Below are positions 8,401-19,579 of a DNA stretch of 64,000 nt, piece by piece. The notes beneath the pieces were generated by a model. That model was not told the origin of the DNA and made no database searches. It was given only the letters and a program-made list of their open reading frames with translations. Positions within the stretch are counted from its first letter, which is position 1, and each line of letters begins with the position of its first letter. The stretch comes from Streptomyces sp. TLI_053 (GTDB lineage Bacteria; Actinomycetota; Actinomycetes; Streptomycetales; Streptomycetaceae), in NCBI RefSeq assembly GCF_900105395.1, contig NZ_LT629775.1, positions 6,537,501 to 6,601,500 on the forward strand, given 5' to 3'. A program made the translations under genes and the position numbers.

Positions 8401-10949
8401 TGTACGACCCGGCGGGCGGCATCCGGGCCGACCGGGGCACCCTGACCGGGCCCGGCCGGTGGATCCGGCTCGAGCCCGCCCCCGGCGGGCTGACGGCCGC
8501 CCAGAAGGCGGCCTTCCCGCACCTGGCGGGCTACCGCGCCTTCACCGTGGACGCGCGCGACGCCGCCCGGGTGCCCGAAGCCCTGCGGAGCCAGCTGCTG
8601 TTCACCGAGCACCTGCCGAGCGGTGCCGCCCTGGCCGCCACCGGTGTGCAGATCCCCGGCGTGCTCGACGACCTGTACGCCCGCCGCACCGGCCGGGTCG
8701 ACTTCGGACCGGCCTTCTACCACGGCAAGGTCGCGCTCTCGCTCTGGGCGCCGACCGCGCAGGAGGTCTCCGTCCAGGTCTTCGACACCGCCACCGGCGG
8801 CACCTCGAGGACCCTGCCGCTGAAGCGCGACGACGGGACCGGGGTCTGGGAGGTGGTCCGGGACCGGGCCGAACTCGACGGCAAGTACTACCTGTACCAG
8901 GTCAAGGTGTGGGCGCCGACGGTCCAGCAACTGGTGGTCAACACCGTCACCGACCCCTACTCCGTCGCCCTCTCCACCGACTCCCGGCGCAGCCTGGTCG
9001 CCGACCTCGCCGCGAAGGAGCTCGAGCCGCCGGGCTGGGAGAACCACGCCGTCCCGCCGGCCGTCCCGCTCGGACGGGAGCAGATCCAGGAGCTGCACGT
9101 CCGCGACTTCTCCGTCGCCGACGACACCGTCCCGGCCGCCGAGCGCGGCACCTACCTGGCCTTCACCGAGTCCGGGGCCGCCGGTGCGAAGCACCTGCGC
9201 GAGCTCGCCGCGGCCGGGGTCACCACGATCCACCTGCTGCCGACCTTCGACATCGCCACCGTCAGGGAGAACCGGGCCGAGCAGAAGCTGCCCGCCTGCG
9301 ACCTCGCCGCCCTGGCCGCCGACAGCGACCAGCAGCAGGAGTGCGTGGCGGCCGTCGCCGCCCAGGACGCCTACAACTGGGGCTACGACCCGCTCCACTA
9401 CAACGTGCCGGAGGGCTCCTACGCCACCGACCCCGAAGGGACCGCGCGCACCGTGCAGTTCCGGCGGATGGTGCAGGCGATCCACGCGGCCGGCCTGCGG
9501 GTGGTGCTCGACGTCGTCTACAACCACACCGCCGCGAGCGGCCAGGCCGAGCACTCGGTGCTGGACCGGGTCGTCCCCGGCTACTACCAGCGGCTGGACG
9601 CCAACGGCAAGGTGACCACCGACAGTTGCTGCGCCGACACCGCGCCCGAGCACGCCATGATGAACCGCCTGGTGGTCGACTCCGTCACCACCTGGGCGCG
9701 CGAGTACAAGGTGGACGGCTTCCGCTTCGACCTCATGGGCCTGGACCCGAAGTCCACGATGCTGGACGTGCAGGCCGCGCTGCGCCGGATGACGCCGGAC
9801 TCGGACGGCGTGGACGGGAAGAACGTCCTGCTCTACGGCGAGGGCTGGAACTTCGGCGTGGTGGCGGACAACGCCCGGTTCGAGCAGGCCACCCAGCTCA
9901 ACCTGGCCGGCACCGGCATCGCCACCTTCGACGACCGGTTCCGGGACTCCGCGCGCGGCGGCAACTTCCAGCTCTCCTCGGCGCCCCAGCAGGGCTTCGC
10001 CTCGGGTCTGTTCACCGATCCGAACGGCTCGGCCGCGAACGGCACCCCGGAGCAGCAGAAGGCCCGGCTGCTCCAGCAGACGGACCGGCTCAAGGTGGGG
10101 CTGACCGGCAACCTGGCCGGCTACTCCTTCACCGACAGCTCCGGACGGACCGTCACCGGCAAGGACGTCGACTACAACGGCGCCCCGACCGGTTACGCGG
10201 CCAGGCCCGGCGAGGCGCTCGCCTACGTGGACGCGCACGACAACGCCGACCTGTTCGACGCGCTCGCGTACAAGCTGCCGGTCGGCACCGCGCCCGCCGA
10301 CCGGGCCCGGATGCAGGCGCTGGCGCTCGCGCTGACCACGCTGTCGCAGGGCCCCGGCTTCGTCCAGGCGGGCAGCGACCTGCTGCGTTCCAAGTCGCTG
10401 GACGCCAACTCCTACGACTCGGGCGACTGGTTCAACGCGATCCACTGGGACCCGCGGGACGGCAACGGCTGGGGCCGCGGACTGCCGCCGGCCGCGGACA
10501 ACAAGGAGCTGTGGCCCACCGCGAAGGCCCTGCTGGCGGACCCGCGGCTGACCGTGGGACCGGCCGACATCGCGGCGGCGGGCGCGCAGTACCAGGACTT
10601 CCTGCGGATCAAGCGCTCCTCGCCGCTGTTCGCGCTGCCGACCCTGGCGGCCGTGCAGCAGCGGCTCGGCTATCCGCTGTCGGGCACGCCCGGCGAGGTC
10701 CCGGGGGTGCTCACCCTGCGTCTGGACGGCACCGGGCTGCCGGGCGCGGAGAAGGGGATCACGGTGGTGTTCAACGCGACGCCCACCGAGCGGAGCCAGA
10801 CCGTCGGGGCGCTGGCCGGGACGGCGCAGGCGCTCCACCCGGTCCAGGCCGCCGGCGCCGACCCGGTGGTGAAGCGGTCCGGCTTCGCCGCGGCGACCGG
10901 GACCTTCACCGTGCCGGGCCGCACGGTGGCGGTGTTCGTGCAGAGCTGA
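5421..10949 (+). CDS. pulA: Secreted dual-catalytic amylopullulanase (alpha-amylase + pullulanase)
   Basis: A 1842-residue exported starch/pullulan-degrading enzyme with two complete GH13 catalytic domains. A signal peptide covers about residues 1-42. GH13 domain 1 (about 60-560) has all four motifs: DVITNH, GFRIDTVKH, FGEVY and FLGNHD, as in alpha-amylases cutting alpha-1,4 bonds. Two related PUD/CBM41-like starch-binding modules follow (about 743-838 and 851-941, both with HYxRxDGxYDGW). Next come a pullulanase N-domain, a CBM48-like module (near 1093) and GH13 domain 2 (about 1220-1650: DVVYNH, GFRFDLMG, YGEGW, VDAHDN) typical of alpha-1,6 debranching pullulanases, then a C-terminal beta domain. 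The GTG at 5421 has AAGGGAG upstream. Such fusions are known in Streptomyces. It probably shares control with the amylase at 16073. Confidence 0.95.
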   Translation: MAEVPPRRRRSTPRRPGRTAVLLAAALTAASLGTAGPAALAAAPPGPPSDAALAATAGRHDLTREQFYFVLPDRFANGDRGNDTGGITGTRLDHGLDPADKGFYHGGDLAGLIQRLDYIQDLGTTAIWMAPIFTNKPVQGAGDAAGAGYHGYWITDFTRVDPHFGTNEQLKELIAKAHARGIKVFFDVITNHTADIIDNRQGQSGYRSTGAYPVLDADGRPVDETALADAAAAWPKLTKDSFPYSPVFRKPSDATAKTPAWLNDPALYHNRGDSTFAGESATEGDFSGLDDLDTQNPKVVKGFEKVYQQWVEEAGVDGFRIDTVKHVNMAFWQQWAPALKKFAAERGNKKFFMFGEVYSGDPAVTAPYVTKGRLQATLDFPFQGAARAYVSQGGPARGLAELYGQDHRYTTADTDAYELPTFLGNHDMGRFGSFLLADNPGADEATLLKKDRLGNELMFLTRGQPVVYYGDEQGFTGAGGDKDARQDVFASQTPSYNTDRVLGGTPGPADRYDRDAAPYRDIAALAKLRRDHPALADGAQIERYAADGPGVYAFSRIDAAQQIEYLVAVNNAPEAKTVTLDTFSAGQGFDRIYPAAGERVSSGADRRVTVTVPALSSLVLRAAGKAAPLPAAPSIAVEAPADGSTGTVTVGAKVPGGGFGRVTFAAQVGDRPWQVLGTSDTGTSGSAGQKPYAVTQDLAGVAPGTPVRYKAVVQDAAGRLASATGGFTTGTPAPKPVPSAAARPYAVVHYQRKDGDYDGWNLYAWGDLADGEATQWPAGHGFTGRDAYGAFAYVKLRPGASDLGFVVEKDGVKDVDADRHLDLGATGEVWLKEGDPAVRTANPGPVNTPPAGTAVLHYNRADGNYDGWGLHDWTGAAAPTDWGNPLQPVRRDAFGAVFEVPLAPGATSLSYILHKGNDKDLPADQSLDLAGTGREVWILGGREGYLLPQAAGASSQLDPAAAKAQWIDARTVVVPPGYGAGDAALAAGTSAQLVYDPAGGIRADRGTLTGPGRWIRLEPAPGGLTAAQKAAFPHLAGYRAFTVDARDAARVPEALRSQLLFTEHLPSGAALAATGVQIPGVLDDLYARRTGRVDFGPAFYHGKVALSLWAPTAQEVSVQVFDTATGGTSRTLPLKRDDGTGVWEVVRDRAELDGKYYLYQVKVWAPTVQQLVVNTVTDPYSVALSTDSRRSLVADLAAKELEPPGWENHAVPPAVPLGREQIQELHVRDFSVADDTVPAAERGTYLAFTESGAAGAKHLRELAAAGVTTIHLLPTFDIATVRENRAEQKLPACDLAALAADSDQQQECVAAVAAQDAYNWGYDPLHYNVPEGSYATDPEGTARTVQFRRMVQAIHAAGLRVVLDVVYNHTAASGQAEHSVLDRVVPGYYQRLDANGKVTTDSCCADTAPEHAMMNRLVVDSVTTWAREYKVDGFRFDLMGLDPKSTMLDVQAALRRMTPDSDGVDGKNVLLYGEGWNFGVVADNARFEQATQLNLAGTGIATFDDRFRDSARGGNFQLSSAPQQGFASGLFTDPNGSAANGTPEQQKARLLQQTDRLKVGLTGNLAGYSFTDSSGRTVTGKDVDYNGAPTGYAARPGEALAYVDAHDNADLFDALAYKLPVGTAPADRARMQALALALTTLSQGPGFVQAGSDLLRSKSLDANSYDSGDWFNAIHWDPRDGNGWGRGLPPAADNKELWPTAKALLADPRLTVGPADIAAAGAQYQDFLRIKRSSPLFALPTLAAVQQRLGYPLSGTPGEVPGVLTLRLDGTGLPGAEKGITVVFNATPTERSQTVGALAGTAQALHPVQAAGADPVVKRSGFAAATGTFTVPGRTVAVFVQS

Positions 10950-10962
10950 CGCAGCGTCGTCG

Positions 10963-11000
10963 CCCGGGCCCCGTTCCGTCACCGACGGGCGGGGCCCGGG
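10963..11000 (+). terminator. Terminator hairpin after the amylopullulanase gene
   Basis: CCCGGGCCCCG (10963-10973) pairs with CGGGGCCCGGG (10990-11000); the loop holds a further CCGTC/GACGG pair (10976-10988), giving a long GC stem 14 nt after the stop codon. Confidence 0.8.
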
Positions 11001-11519
11001 ACTGATCCACAGGGTTTCCGGTTCCATTCAATGTATGGAGTTGGCCGGAAACCGCCCGTGGCACGGCCGGAAAGGAGAGGTGTCGCCCCCGTCGGGCCCC
11101 GGAGCGGGTCCCCCGGGGCGGGGCCGCACCCTGAGCGCTGGTCAGTGCCTGCGGGGGGTGAGCAAACCTTTTGGCCGATATGAAAACGATCGTCGGATGT
11201 TAGTACGGGTGTAACACTCCTGACCTTCCGGCAGATGTACGGCCCGGTAGCTAATCGGCCAATCCATGGCATGCATCTGTCATTAACGGCTCGTTTGCTG
11301 CCACGATTCCTCCGGCTGCAGACGAGGGGGCCCCACCCCCCGGTGCAGCTGTCCGAGGTCAGGAACAGCGCGATCCCCCTGCCGAAACGCTCGACCACCT
11401 TGCTCCGCAACCGCACCCGCGCCGCGCACCGGCGGCGGGGGCCCCCACTGAGTCGCAACCCTGCGACCAGGTTCTGTCCACCGCCCGCGAACCCCGCGGC
11501 GGTCGGAAAAGGAGTCCGC
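11001..11519 (+). other. Long upstream region of the M4 protease gene
   Basis: About 520 bp without a convincing gene. A downstream part (from 11165) is less GC-rich and probably holds the promoter. It includes a 9-bp inverted repeat, TTGGCCGAT (11171-11179) and ATCGGCCAA (11254-11262), 74 bp apart, a possible looping operator pair. An open frame runs through the last 285 bp in phase with the protease but lacks a signal peptide, so I treat it as leader. Confidence 0.4.
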
Positions 11520-13856
11520 ATGTCCCGTTACGCCCACGCCCGGAAGGCAGCGGTTGTCATGGCCGCCACCACCGCGCTGCTGGTCACCGGTTTCCCGGTC
11601 ATCGCGCAGGCGGTCACCCCGGACGCGCCGGCCGCCGTTGCCGCGCAGCAGGCGAGCCGCGCCGAGCTGATCGCCTCGGCGAACCAGCAGACCGCCGGCC
11701 TCGCCCAGGCCCTGGGCCTGAGCGCGAACGAGAAGCTGGTCACCAAGGACGTCGTCCAGGACACCAACGGTGCCCGCCACCTGCGCTACGAGCGCACCTA
11801 CGCCGGCCTGCCGGTGCTCGGCGGCGACCTGATCGTCCACCAGGACGCGACCGGTGCCACCACGGGCGTGACCAAGGCCAGCGAGGCCGTGCTGACCGGC
11901 ATCGAGACCACGCCGAAGCTCGCCGCCCCGAAGGCGCAGGAGGCCGCGCTGGCCGCCGAGGCCGGCTCCGCGCTCGACAAGGCCCCGACCCTGGTCGTGT
12001 GGGCCGGCGACGGGACCCCGAAGCTCGCCTGGCAGACCACCGTCACCGGCAAGGAGTCGGACGGCACCCCGAGCCGCCTCCGGGTCGTCACCGACGCCAC
12101 CACCGGCGCCGTGCTGGGCAAGACCGAGGCCATCAAGACCGGCACCGGCACCGGCGTCTTCGTCGGCAACGTCCCGCTGACCACCACCCAGAGCGGCTCC
12201 ACGTACCAGCTCAAGGACGCCAGCCGCGGCGGGCAGTACACCACCGACATGGGCAACCGGACCACCGGCAACGGGACCCTGTTCACCCGCTCCACCGACA
12301 CCTGGGGCAACGGCCAGGCCAGCAACCGCGAGTCGGCCGCCGTCGACGCCCAGTACGGTGTCGCCGCCACCTGGGACTTCTACAAGGCCACCTTCGGCCG
12401 CAACGGCATCCGCAACGACGGTGTCGGCGCCTTCAGCCGGGTCCACTACGACACCGGCTACGTCAACGCCTTCTGGGACGACGACTGCTTCTGCATGACC
12501 TACGGCGACGGCCAGGGCGACACCCACCCGCTCACCGAGCTGGACGTCGCGGGCCACGAGATGAGCCACGGCGTCACCTCCGCCACCGCCAACCTCAACT
12601 ACTCCGGCGAGTCCGGCGGCCTCAACGAGGCCACCTCGGACATCTTCGGCAACGCGGTCGAGTTCTACGCCAACCTGCCGAAGGACAACCCGGACTACCT
12701 GGTCGGCGAGCTCATCGACATCAACGGCAACGGCACGCCGCTGCGCTACATGGACAAGCCCTCCAAGGACGGCGGCTCGGCCGACTCCTGGTACTCGGGC
12801 GTCGGCAACCTGGACGTGCACTACTCGTCCGGTGTCGCCAACCACTTCTTCTACCTGCTGGCGGAGGGCAGCGGCGCCAAGGTGATCAACGGCGTCAGCT
12901 ACAACAGCCCGACCACCAACAACATCACCGTCACCGGCATCGGCCGGGACAAGGCGCTGCAGATCTGGTACAAGGCGCTGACCTCGTACATGACCTCCAC
13001 CACCAACTTCGCCCAGGCCCGCACCGCCACGGAGAACGCCGCCAAGGCCCTCTACGGCGACGGCAGCCCCGAGCTGATCGCGGTCGGCACCGCCTGGGCG
13101 GGCGTCAACGTCGGCACCGTGCCCCCGAACCCGGGCGGCGTCACCGTCACCAGCCCGGGCAACCAGAGCACCAAGATCGGCACCGCCGTCAACCTGGCGA
13201 TCAAGGCCAGCGGCGGCACCGCCCCGCTCAGCTACTCGGCCACCGGTCTGCCGGCCGGCCTGTCGATCAACGCCTCGACCGGCGTGATCACCGGCACCCC
13301 GACCACCAAGGGCACCTCCAACGTCACCGTGACGGCGAAGGACTCGGCGAACAAGACCGGTTCGGCCAGCTTCACCTGGGCGGTCACCGACACCACCAGC
13401 ACCTGCACCCCGGCGCAGCTGCTCGGCAACGCGGGCTTCGAGACGGGCACGGCCGCGCCGTGGACCGCCTCCAGCGGCGTGATCGACAAGTCGGCCTCGC
13501 AGGCCCCGCACGGTGGCACCTGGAAGTCCTGGCTGAACGGCTACGGCTCCACCCACACCGACACGCTGTCCCAGACGGTCTCCATCCCGACCGGCTGCAC
13601 GGCGACGCTGAGCTTCTACCTGCACATCGACACCGGTGAGTCCGGCAGCACCCAGTACGACAAGCTGACGGTCCAGGTCAACGGCACCACGCTGAAGACC
13701 TACTCCAACGTGGACGCGGCCGCGGGCTACCAGCTGCGGACCTTCGACCTGTCGGCCTACGCGGGCCAGACGGTGACCCTGAAGTTCACCGGCACCGAGG
13801 ACTCCTCGCTGCAGACCAGCTTCGTGATCGACGACACCTCGATCGCCACGAGCTGA
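11520..13856 (+). CDS. Secreted thermolysin-family (M4) metalloprotease with Ig-like and C-terminal beta domains
   Basis: A 778-residue exported zinc endopeptidase. Order: signal peptide (about 1-30, Arg/Lys then a hydrophobic stretch ending AQA), FTP/PepSY-type propeptide (about 40-200), M4 catalytic domain with the zinc site HEMSH near residue 345 and the third ligand in GLNEATSD near 366, M4 C-terminal lobe to about 535, a putative Ig domain (He_PIG, about 540-625: LPAGLSINASTGVITGTP), and a C-terminal jelly-roll-like domain (about 640-778: LLGNAGFETGTAAPW) that probably binds substrate or surface. The ATG at 11520 has AAAAGGAG upstream and starts a proper signal peptide; the upstream in-frame extension does not. 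It would release peptides and ammonia nitrogen, fitting its place before amtB-glnK. A terminator follows. Confidence 0.94.
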   Translation: MSRYAHARKAAVVMAATTALLVTGFPVIAQAVTPDAPAAVAAQQASRAELIASANQQTAGLAQALGLSANEKLVTKDVVQDTNGARHLRYERTYAGLPVLGGDLIVHQDATGATTGVTKASEAVLTGIETTPKLAAPKAQEAALAAEAGSALDKAPTLVVWAGDGTPKLAWQTTVTGKESDGTPSRLRVVTDATTGAVLGKTEAIKTGTGTGVFVGNVPLTTTQSGSTYQLKDASRGGQYTTDMGNRTTGNGTLFTRSTDTWGNGQASNRESAAVDAQYGVAATWDFYKATFGRNGIRNDGVGAFSRVHYDTGYVNAFWDDDCFCMTYGDGQGDTHPLTELDVAGHEMSHGVTSATANLNYSGESGGLNEATSDIFGNAVEFYANLPKDNPDYLVGELIDINGNGTPLRYMDKPSKDGGSADSWYSGVGNLDVHYSSGVANHFFYLLAEGSGAKVINGVSYNSPTTNNITVTGIGRDKALQIWYKALTSYMTSTTNFAQARTATENAAKALYGDGSPELIAVGTAWAGVNVGTVPPNPGGVTVTSPGNQSTKIGTAVNLAIKASGGTAPLSYSATGLPAGLSINASTGVITGTPTTKGTSNVTVTAKDSANKTGSASFTWAVTDTTSTCTPAQLLGNAGFETGTAAPWTASSGVIDKSASQAPHGGTWKSWLNGYGSTHTDTLSQTVSIPTGCTATLSFYLHIDTGESGSTQYDKLTVQVNGTTLKTYSNVDAAAGYQLRTFDLSAYAGQTVTLKFTGTEDSSLQTSFVIDDTSIATS

Positions 13857-15842
<1,986 letters not shown>

Positions 15843-15954
15843 CGCGGTCTGGCGCGCACGGCCCGACGGCCACGGTCCGACGGAGCGGCGGTCGTCCGGC
15901 CATGGAGTTCGTCCACGACCTTTTCATGTCCGCGGAAACCTTTCTCCCATCCCC

Positions 15955-16016
15955 TTGACGGGTCCTGGTGGCGACCCTAAGTTCGGCGCAGCACATTTCC
16001 TGAAAGTTTCAGCAAG
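15955..16016 (+). promoter_or_regulatory. Alpha-amylase promoter and downstream operator
   Basis: A good vegetative promoter: -35 TTGACG (15955-15960), 17-nt spacer, -10 TAAGTT (15978-15983), giving a start near 15990. Just downstream, CTGAAAGTTTCAGCAAG (16000-16016) contains the inverse of the 11-mer found at the amylopullulanase promoter. An operator placed right after the start site fits repression, probably by a MalR-type repressor. Confidence 0.65.
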
Positions 16017-16072
16017 CTTTCATCAGCGGTACCCCGGCTGCCCCACCCCAGCCACCCCCCACAGGAGACAAC

Positions 16073-17851
16073 GTGGTCACCACCGTTCCCGCTCCCCGTC
16101 GGCCTGCCCGCAGAACCGGTCCCGTCCGCAGCGCCCGGCCCGTTCGCGCGGCCGGCGCTCTCGGCGCCTCGGCGGCCCTCGCCCTCTCGCTCACCGCCAC
16201 CCTCGGCACCGCCCCCGCCGCGCAGGCCGCTCCGCCCGGCGGCGGGAAGGACGTCACGGCGACCCTCTTCGAGTGGCGCTTCGACTCGGTCGCCAAGGCC
16301 TGCACCGACACCCTCGGCCCGAAGGGCTACGGCTTCGTCGAGGTCTCGCCGCCCCAGGAGCACATCCAGGGCAGCCAGTGGTGGACCTCCTACCAGCCGG
16401 TGAGCTACCGGATAGCCGGGCGCCTCGGCGACCGGACGGCCTTCAAGAACATGATCGACACCTGCCACGCGGCCGGCGTCAAGGTGATCGCCGACTCGGT
16501 GATCAACCACATGTCGGCGGGTTCCGGCACAGGCACCGGCGGCACCGCGTACGGCAAGTACACCTATCCCGGGTACTACCAGGACCAGGACTTCCACTCC
16601 TGCCGCCGGGCGATCGCCAACTACAACGACCGCTCCGACGTGCAGAACTGCGAGCTGGTCAACCTCTCCGACCTGGACACCGGCAGCGCCTACGTCCAGC
16701 GGACGATCGCGGCCTACCTGAACGACCTCGCCTCGCTCGGGGTCGACGGCTACCGGATCGACGCCGCCAAGCACATCGCCGCCGCCGACCTCGCCGCCAT
16801 CAAGGCCAGGACGGCGAACCCGCAGGCCTACTGGGTGCAGGAGGTCATCTACGGCGCCGGCGAGCCGGTCCAGCCGTCCGAGTACACCGGCACCGGCGAC
16901 GTCGACGAGTTCCGCTCCGGCACCTGGCTGAAGAGCGCCTTCCAGGGCGGCCGGATCGCCGACCTGTCCGGCTGGGGCGGCGGCCTGCTGCCCACCGACA
17001 AGGCCCGCACCTTCGTCGACAACTGGGACACCGAGCGCAACGGGTCCACGCTGACCTACAAGGACGGCTCCGCCTACACCCTGGCCAACGTCTTCGTGCT
17101 GGCCCACCCCTACGGCTCGCCCAACGTCTACTCCGGCTACGCCTTCACCGGCCACGACGACGGTCCGCCGAACGGCGGCAGCGTCAACGCCTGCTACCAG
17201 GACGGCTGGAACTGCACCCACGCCTGGCGGCAGGTGGCCAACATGGTCGGCTTCCGCAACGCGGTGGCCGGCACCGGTCTCACCGACTGGTGGTCCGACG
17301 GCAGCAACGCGATCGCCTTCGGGCGCGGCGGCAAGGGCTTCGTGGTGATCAACCGGGAGGGCGGCGCGATCAGCCGGACCTTCCAGACCTCGCTGCCGGC
17401 CGGCTCGTACTGCGACGTCCAGCACGGCGACCCGGCGGCCGGCGGGTGCACCGGACCGTCCTACACCGTCGGCACGGACGGCCGCTTCACCGCCACCGTC
17501 GGCGCCGGCGACGCGGTCGCGCTGTACGTCGGAGCGCCCGGCGGCGGCACCGCGGTGACCGGTGGCGCGTCCTTCGCCGTCAACGCGACCACCAGCTGGG
17601 GGCAGAACCTCTACGTGGTCGGGGACAACCCGGCCCTCGGTGCCTGGGACCCGGCCGCCGCGCTGCCGCTCTCCTCGGCCGCCTACCCGGTCTGGAAGCT
17701 CGACCTCCCGCTGCCCGCCGGCACCGCCTTCGCCTACAAGTACGTCCGCAAGGACGCCTCGGGCGCGGTCACCTGGGAGTCCGGGGCCAACCGGACCGCG
17801 ACGGTGCCCGCCTCGGGCAAGGTGGTGCTGAACGACACCTGGCGCCCGTAG
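16073..17851 (+). CDS. aml: Secreted alpha-amylase with starch-binding domain
   Basis: A 592-residue exported GH13 alpha-amylase of the actinobacterial (GH13_32-like) type, cutting alpha-1,4 bonds in starch. The signal peptide runs to about residue 52 (ends APAAQA). Catalytic motifs: [15 protein letters not shown] (nucleophile Asp), QEVIY (acid Glu) and FVDNWD; the Trp in the last motif replaces the His of many amylases and, as I recall, is usual in this subfamily. A CBM20-type starch-binding domain forms the C-terminus (about 497-592: [21 protein letters not shown]). The GTG at 16073 has AGGAGA upstream. It pairs functionally with the amylopullulanase and shares its operator-like element. 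Confidence 0.95.
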   Translation: MVTTVPAPRRPARRTGPVRSARPVRAAGALGASAALALSLTATLGTAPAAQAAPPGGGKDVTATLFEWRFDSVAKACTDTLGPKGYGFVEVSPPQEHIQGSQWWTSYQPVSYRIAGRLGDRTAFKNMIDTCHAAGVKVIADSVINHMSAGSGTGTGGTAYGKYTYPGYYQDQDFHSCRRAIANYNDRSDVQNCELVNLSDLDTGSAYVQRTIAAYLNDLASLGVDGYRIDAAKHIAAADLAAIKARTANPQAYWVQEVIYGAGEPVQPSEYTGTGDVDEFRSGTWLKSAFQGGRIADLSGWGGGLLPTDKARTFVDNWDTERNGSTLTYKDGSAYTLANVFVLAHPYGSPNVYSGYAFTGHDDGPPNGGSVNACYQDGWNCTHAWRQVANMVGFRNAVAGTGLTDWWSDGSNAIAFGRGGKGFVVINREGGAISRTFQTSLPAGSYCDVQHGDPAAGGCTGPSYTVGTDGRFTATVGAGDAVALYVGAPGGGTAVTGGASFAVNATTSWGQNLYVVGDNPALGAWDPAAALPLSSAAYPVWKLDLPLPAGTAFAYKYVRKDASGAVTWESGANRTATVPASGKVVLNDTWRP

Positions 17852-17865
17852 CGGCACGGGACGCG

Positions 17866-17884
17866 GCGGCACGGGACGTGCCGC
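17866..17884 (+). terminator. Weak hairpin after the amylase gene
   Basis: GCGGCAC (17866-17872) pairs with GTGCCGC (17878-17884) across a 5-nt loop, 14 nt after the stop codon. It is short and has no T-run. Confidence 0.45.
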
Positions 17885-17985
17885 GGTGGGGGCGCCCGTC
17901 AGCCTGGTGCGACGGGCATCCCCCCTACGAGTGGACCGGTGGCCTCAAACCCATTTCGGCGGGTGAACGCTGTCAGCATCGCGGA

Positions 17986-18207
17986 ATGAGCACCACCCCC
18001 GTCGTCCTCGACCTCGAACTCTGCGGCGGCCGCTGGGACGGCCACCGCAAGCGCGTCCACGCCGCGGCCCCGCCGCCCTCGCTGCGGATGGCGCTGCGGA
18101 CCGAACTGCCCGCCGCCGAGGCGGGCGAGTACTGGCCGACCACCAGCGTCTACCTGCTGGTCGAGGAGGGCGGTGGACGTCGTTACCGGCACTCCCACGA
18201 CGAGTAG
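17986..18207 (+). CDS. Small hypothetical protein, 73 residues
   Basis: I do not recognise a family. The protein starts MSTTPVVLDLELCGGRWDGH and ends with a polar HSHDE tail; it has no signal peptide or membrane segment. Codon use is typical of the neighbours, with strong third-position GC. There is no ribosome site; a possible -10 (CAGCAT) ends 6 nt before the ATG, which would make it a leaderless transcript. It is convergent with the SDR gene. Function unknown. Confidence 0.65.
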   Translation: MSTTPVVLDLELCGGRWDGHRKRVHAAAPPPSLRMALRTELPAAEAGEYWPTTSVYLLVEEGGGRRYRHSHDE

Positions 18208-18334
18208 CCGTCAGGGCGGGGCCGGTCGTCGGCCGAGGGCCGACCGGCTGCGGTTCCCCGCCGTCGGTCCGGCCGTCGGCTCCGGGCCGTCGGCTCTGGG
18301 GTGTCGCCTCCGGTCGTCGGCCCTCGTCGCCGGC

Positions 18335-19102
18335 TCAGCCGCGGCCGACGTACGGCATGGTGGTCGCCATCACGGTGGCGAACTGCACATTGGCCTCCAG
18401 CGGCAGTTCCGCCATGTGCCGCACGGTGCGGGCCACATCGGCGACGTCCATGGTCGGCTCCACCGCGATCCGCCCGTCCGCCTGCCGGACGCCCAGGCTC
18501 ATCGCGGCCGTCATGTCGGTGGCCGCGTTGCCGATGTCGATCTGCCCGCAGGCGATCCGGTACGGGCGGCCGTCCAGTGACAGCGACTTGGTCAGCCCGG
18601 TCACGGCGTGCTTGGTCGCGGTGTAGGCCACCGACTGCGGGCGCGGCACATGCGCGGAGATCGAGCCGTTGTTGATGATCCGGCCGCCCTGCGGACGCTG
18701 CGCCCGCATCTGCCGGAACGCCGCGCGGGCGCACAGGAACGCGCCGGTCAGGTTGAGGTCCACCACGGCCCGCCACTCGGCGATGTCCAGCTCGTCCACG
18801 GCGGCCGGGGCACCGAAGGTACCGGCGTTGTTGAACAGCAGGTCCACTCGTCCGAAGCGCTCGACGGCCGCCGTGAACAGCGCGTCCACGGCCGCCGGAT
18901 CGGTGACGTCGGTCGGTACCACGGCGGCCTCGGTCCCGGTTCCGGCCCCGGCCCCGACGCCGCTCAGCCGGGCGGTCTCGCGCAGCGGCTCCGCCCGCCG
19001 GCCGGCGAGCACCAGTCGCCAGCCACCGGCGGCCAGTTCCCGCGCGACGGCCCGGCCGACGCCGCTCCCGGCTCCGGTGACAACGGCGATCTGTTCCAGC
19101 AT
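18335..19102 (-). CDS. Short-chain dehydrogenase/reductase
   Basis: A 255-residue classical SDR oxidoreductase, NAD(P)-dependent, substrate unknown. The cofactor motif TGAGSGVG is at residues 9-16, then [10 protein letters not shown], the catalytic Ser in NNGSIS and the YTATKHA active site (Tyr-x-x-x-Lys). The start is the ATG at 19102 ([10 protein letters not shown]) with GAGGAG upstream; the longer open frame upstream is non-coding in character. It stands alone, divergent from the esterase lipoprotein. Confidence 0.9.
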   Translation of the reverse strand: MLEQIAVVTGAGSGVGRAVARELAAGGWRLVLAGRRAEPLRETARLSGVGAGAGTGTEAAVVPTDVTDPAAVDALFTAAVERFGRVDLLFNNAGTFGAPAAVDELDIAEWRAVVDLNLTGAFLCARAAFRQMRAQRPQGGRIINNGSISAHVPRPQSVAYTATKHAVTGLTKSLSLDGRPYRIACGQIDIGNAATDMTAAMSLGVRQADGRIAVEPTMDVADVARTVRHMAELPLEANVQFATVMATTMPYVGRG

Positions 19103-19579
19103 GGCGGACTCCTCGGGCTCGCGGCGGCTGGCCCGATCGTTCCCGATCCCCGCCCCCGGCGTCACTGGTACGAGTGTCCAAGACCCGGGCCGCGCGGTCG
19201 CCGCTCGCTCGTTCGGGCGGTTCCGGCGGTCGGCGGTGGACGGGCCCGCGGTGGTCCTGAGGGCGGTCCCGGGGGAGGGGTCCGGCCCCGGCCCGGCGCA
19301 TCCCCGCCGACCGGCGGGGGGTGCCACCCCGCCGGTCGGCAGGGCCCGGTGGAGGCTTTACTCGATCGGGAACAAACATTGGATCGGTGCAGGCCGGAGC
19401 GCAACCGGCCGGGGGCGGCCCACGTCATAAGATCGCAGGACGGCACGCCGCCGCGCAGGGCGGCGCCCAGCCTCCCGGGGGTCCCGCAGACAGTCGCGCC
19501 CCGGGCCTGTCCGGCCCCACCCGGGGGCCACCGCCCGGCTCCGTGGAGCGGGCGCGACACCGGTCGGAGAGTTCTCACC
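19103..19579. other. Divergent intergenic region with a perfect 14-bp inverted repeat
   Basis: 477 bp between the divergent SDR and esterase genes. It holds an inverted repeat GCCGACCGGCGGGG (19306-19319) / CCCCGCCGGTCGGC (19327-19340) with a 7-nt centre, and a less GC-rich patch near 19360-19385 that may be the esterase promoter. I see no gene. Confidence 0.5.

Noticed and set aside
5183-11027. Very long open frames on both strands over the amylopullulanase gene
   Set aside because: They are shadows of the true frame, rich in Arg/Pro/Gly or Val/Gly with no motif; the GH13 frame carries all catalytic motifs.
11235-11519. N-terminal extension of the M4 protease
   Set aside because: The extension would bury the signal peptide and is not protease-like; AAAAGGAG before the ATG at 11520 fixes the start.
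15902-15958. 18-codon ATG frame just before the amylase promoter (MEFVHDLF...)
   Set aside because: It ends inside the -35 box, has poor ribosome-site spacing and would need a separate promoter; most likely chance.
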